Positions 23,649-25,211 of a DNA stretch of 25,211 bases are shown piece by piece (positions within the stretch are counted from its first letter, which is position 1; every line of letters begins with the position of its first letter). Location of the stretch: contig JANWID010000104.1 of the NCBI GenBank assembly GCA_025450095.1, forward strand, positions 1 to 25,211, in the 5' to 3' direction. Origin of the DNA: Bacteroidia bacterium. GTDB taxonomy: Bacteria; Bacteroidota; Bacteroidia; AKYH767-A; OLB10. The notes beneath the pieces are model-generated. The model had not been told where the DNA came from and did not search any database. It saw only the letters and a program-made list of their open reading frames with translations. The translations under genes were made by a program, and so were the position numbers.

Positions 23649-24983
23649 TTACCGCTTTCCGGTATTCATAAAATACAGGCTTTCACTGATACTGACATTA
23701 TGCCTGAAGTAATAAACGCCGCCCCAGTTATAAATTACCTTTGAAAAAACGGTTTCTTTTTGATTTTTTCTTACAGTTACCCTGGTTATTTTCCGATTGC
23801 CTTCATCAATCTCTTCAACGAAAAGATCCGGGAGCACTTCAAATTGCGTGTTATCGGTTACAACTTCTGTAAGTTTCTGATTTGCAACTGCCTTTTGTCC
23901 CGGCTGTTCATCAACACCGATCGACCCGGGAGCCTTGGTAATTCCCTTGTCTTTAAATTTATTGGCGTCAGCGGTAGCGGTTCCGGAAGCATTATCACCA
24001 CCACCCATTGATGGCTTCGATTTCATAAGATCTTCTCCCGTTCCACTTGCTGATGCGGTTACCGGTTCATCGGCACCAGCCACACCCTTTTTGGTTCCTG
24101 GTACATCTGCACCGGATCCGGAAGGCTTCCGGGTAGTGGGGTCATCATTTCCCTGAACGCCGGTATTATTTTTACGTGCATCCTGATCTTCATAAGCCTT
24201 TGCTTTTGCACGTTCATCGGCTTCCATTTTCGCCTGGGCTTTTTTCCGTTCATCCTCTGCAGCGGTATTAGCTTTTGCTGTTTGGGCAGCTTGTTCTTTA
24301 GCTTCCTGGGCAGCTTTTTTATCAGCTTCTACTTTTTCCTTTTCTTTCTGTTTTGCCAGGGCTAGTTCATCAGCTTTTTTCTGTTCTTCTTCTTTCTTTT
24401 TCTGAGCTGCAAGGGCGACTTCTTCCTTTTGCTTTTGCTTGATTTCTTCTTCCGCAGCTTTTAAAGCTGATTGGATTTGTTTGGTGTAATCAGTATCGTA
24501 ATCGAAATCATCGATCAGCCTGTTAAAAGATATTTTTCCTACTGGTTGATTAAAGATTACAATGTTTACTCCATCATACTGCTTGAACAAATTCACTTCA
24601 AAGGAGAATGGATAAAAGCCATCTTTAATACGATCGGCCGGTGCCGTAGTATTCAGAGCTATTTTTTTGGTAATGTATCCGGGTTTTGAAAATGAAAGAA
24701 CATAATCTGAATTCAGCTTCAGCACTATATTCAGCTTGGGTTCCCCGGCTATTGTTTGTGATTCATTAGTAGTATTATTTTTTATAACAACAGAAACCTG
24801 TTCAAAATTTCCACCATCAACATTTACTTTCACAGGTGTTTCCAACCTTTCCTGGGCCAGCAAAGTGGTGTAACTGAAAAACAAAACAAAAAAAATAGCA
24901 GCCTTTCCCCCGCTCAGATATAAATTCAGGAGTATAGAATTGGCGTATCCAGGAATCCCTGATTTCAGGGGATTAACTTTCAT
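23649..24983 (-). CDS. envelope protein with TolA-like Lys/Glu/Ala coiled-coil, function unknown
   Basis: A 444-residue protein. A hydrophobic segment with signal-like end (AAIFFVLFFSYTTLLAQ) lies at about 28-44, after a long 27-residue N-terminus; no other ATG offers a shorter start. Residues about 46-165 form a small beta-rich region (VKVNVDGGNFEQVSVVIKNN, YVLSFSKPGYITKKIALN), like carboxypeptidase-regulatory or PEGA-type surface domains. About 165-268 is a charged helix of alternating E/K/A/Q, a long predicted coiled-coil. About 268-365 is a Gly/Ser/Asp-rich disordered stretch, and 365-444 a conserved-looking end (TQFEVLPDLFVEEIDEG, KVIYNWGGVYYFRHN). Automatic annotation might call it TolA from composition alone, but homology to TolA is not supported. 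The architecture suggests a periplasm-spanning protein. Confidence 0.82.
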   Translation of the reverse strand: MKVNPLKSGIPGYANSILLNLYLSGGKAAIFFVLFFSYTTLLAQERLETPVKVNVDGGNFEQVSVVIKNNTTNESQTIAGEPKLNIVLKLNSDYVLSFSKPGYITKKIALNTTAPADRIKDGFYPFSFEVNLFKQYDGVNIVIFNQPVGKISFNRLIDDFDYDTDYTKQIQSALKAAEEEIKQKQKEEVALAAQKKKEEEQKKADELALAKQKEKEKVEADKKAAQEAKEQAAQTAKANTAAEDERKKAQAKMEADERAKAKAYEDQDARKNNTGVQGNDDPTTRKPSGSGADVPGTKKGVAGADEPVTASASGTGEDLMKSKPSMGGGDNASGTATADANKFKDKGITKAPGSIGVDEQPGQKAVANQKLTEVVTDNTQFEVLPDLFVEEIDEGNRKITRVTVRKNQKETVFSKVIYNWGGVYYFRHNVSISESLYFMNTGKR

Positions 24984-24994
24984 GAAATATTTAT

Positions 24995-25030
24995 CAAATA
25001 TACTAACATGGCTACTTTAATCCTGACAAA
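24995..25030 (-). promoter_or_regulatory. Bacteroidota-type promoter for the coiled-coil envelope protein
   Basis: On the minus strand TTTG (25030-25027) and TATATTTG (25002-24995) match the -33 and -7 boxes, though the 24-nt spacing is slightly long. The -7 box ends 11 nt before the ATG at 24983, giving a very short leader. Confidence 0.42.
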
Positions 25031-25054
25031 ACCATGGAAATCACTACAAATCAA

Positions 25055-25210
25055 TTACAATTTAATCACCTTTGAAACAATATAAGGCATTCTGGGTACA
25101 AGATGACTAAATTTGAACATCATCATATCAGTTATTCTTCTGAAATGTACTGCGCCGTTATACGAAAAATTGTGCACCGGGTTTCTCTCCTGATCTTGTT
25201 CCCAATAGTC
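25055..25210 (-). CDS. C-terminal 51 codons of a gene entering from the right edge
   Basis: An open frame runs from the window edge to TAA at 25057-25055. The translation starts DYWEQDQERNPVHNFSY and ends MPYIVSKVIKL, preceded by VHFRRITDMMMFKFSHLVPR. The mix of aromatic, basic and hydrophobic residues looks like a real basic C-terminus, not a random frame, and it is on the same strand as the next two genes. I cannot assign a family from this tail. It was missed by complete-ORF calling because its start lies outside the window. Confidence 0.5.
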   Translation of the reverse strand, partial: DYWEQDQERNPVHNFSYNGAVHFRRITDMMMFKFSHLVPRMPYIVSKVIKL

Positions 25211-25211
25211 A

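Noticed and set aside
23649..24983. Calling the coiled-coil protein TolA
   Set aside because: Only the E/K/A composition agrees. There are no neighbouring tolQ, tolR, tolB or pal genes, and the terminal domains differ.

Overview
The window looks like the chromosome of a member of the Bacteroidota, probably an environmental Cytophagia/Sphingobacteriia/Chitinophagia-type lineage. Four observations support this: a giant PKD-repeat surface protein ending in a type A type-IX-secretion (T9SS) sorting domain; several TAnnTTTG-like -7 promoter elements, the form used by the Bacteroidota primary sigma factor; A-rich leaders in place of strong Shine-Dalgarno sites; and a dipeptidyl peptidase IV of Bacteroidota type. 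Base composition is even and moderately AT-rich. I see no insertion sequence, integrase, tRNA, rRNA or CRISPR array.

Layout. (1) 1-2128, minus strand: an unusually long D-Ala-D-Ala ligase running off the left edge, preceded by rdgB. (2) 2191-6255, plus: a 1354-residue secreted protein made of a six-repeat beta-propeller inserted into a PKD domain, nine further PKD repeats and a T9SS sorting domain. It is followed by a 125-bp palindrome built from ten copies of the heptamer TACGAAT. (3) 6399-19000: a cell-surface glycan locus. Its core is a minus-strand block reading wzm, wzt, a TuaH-like glycosyltransferase, two tandem paralogous GT-B glycosyltransferases and a GT2 glycosyltransferase. Two of these junctions are ATGA overlaps. 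Around the core are a plus-strand GT-C-like membrane enzyme, a divergent plus-strand pair (SAM methyltransferase, then AsnB-type amidotransferase), and a separately promoted polytopic membrane protein of unknown function that overlaps asnB tail-to-tail. (4) 19260-22196, plus: an FKBP-type peptidyl-prolyl isomerase lipoprotein with a clear terminator, then DPP-IV. (5) 22197-25211, minus: a membrane histidine kinase without an adjacent response regulator, an envelope protein with a TolA-like Lys/Glu/Ala coiled-coil, and the last 51 codons of another gene.

How the genes work together. Wzm and Wzt form an ABC exporter for a lipid-linked polysaccharide completed in the cytoplasm, assembled by the four adjacent soluble glycosyltransferases. 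The Wzt has a C-terminal extension of the kind that binds the glycan in E. coli O8/O9a. The nearby methyltransferase could supply a methyl modification or cap, and AsnB could amidate a sugar acid; both are inference. The two large membrane proteins at the locus edges could add lipid-phosphate-linked sugars on the periplasmic side, or ligate or polymerise, but nothing in the sequence settles which.

No single gene here is clearly an undescribed system. The best leads are the heptamer palindrome, the propeller nested in a PKD domain, the uncharacterised membrane protein at 17624-19000, and the extended Ddl with an Asp in place of a metal-binding Glu.
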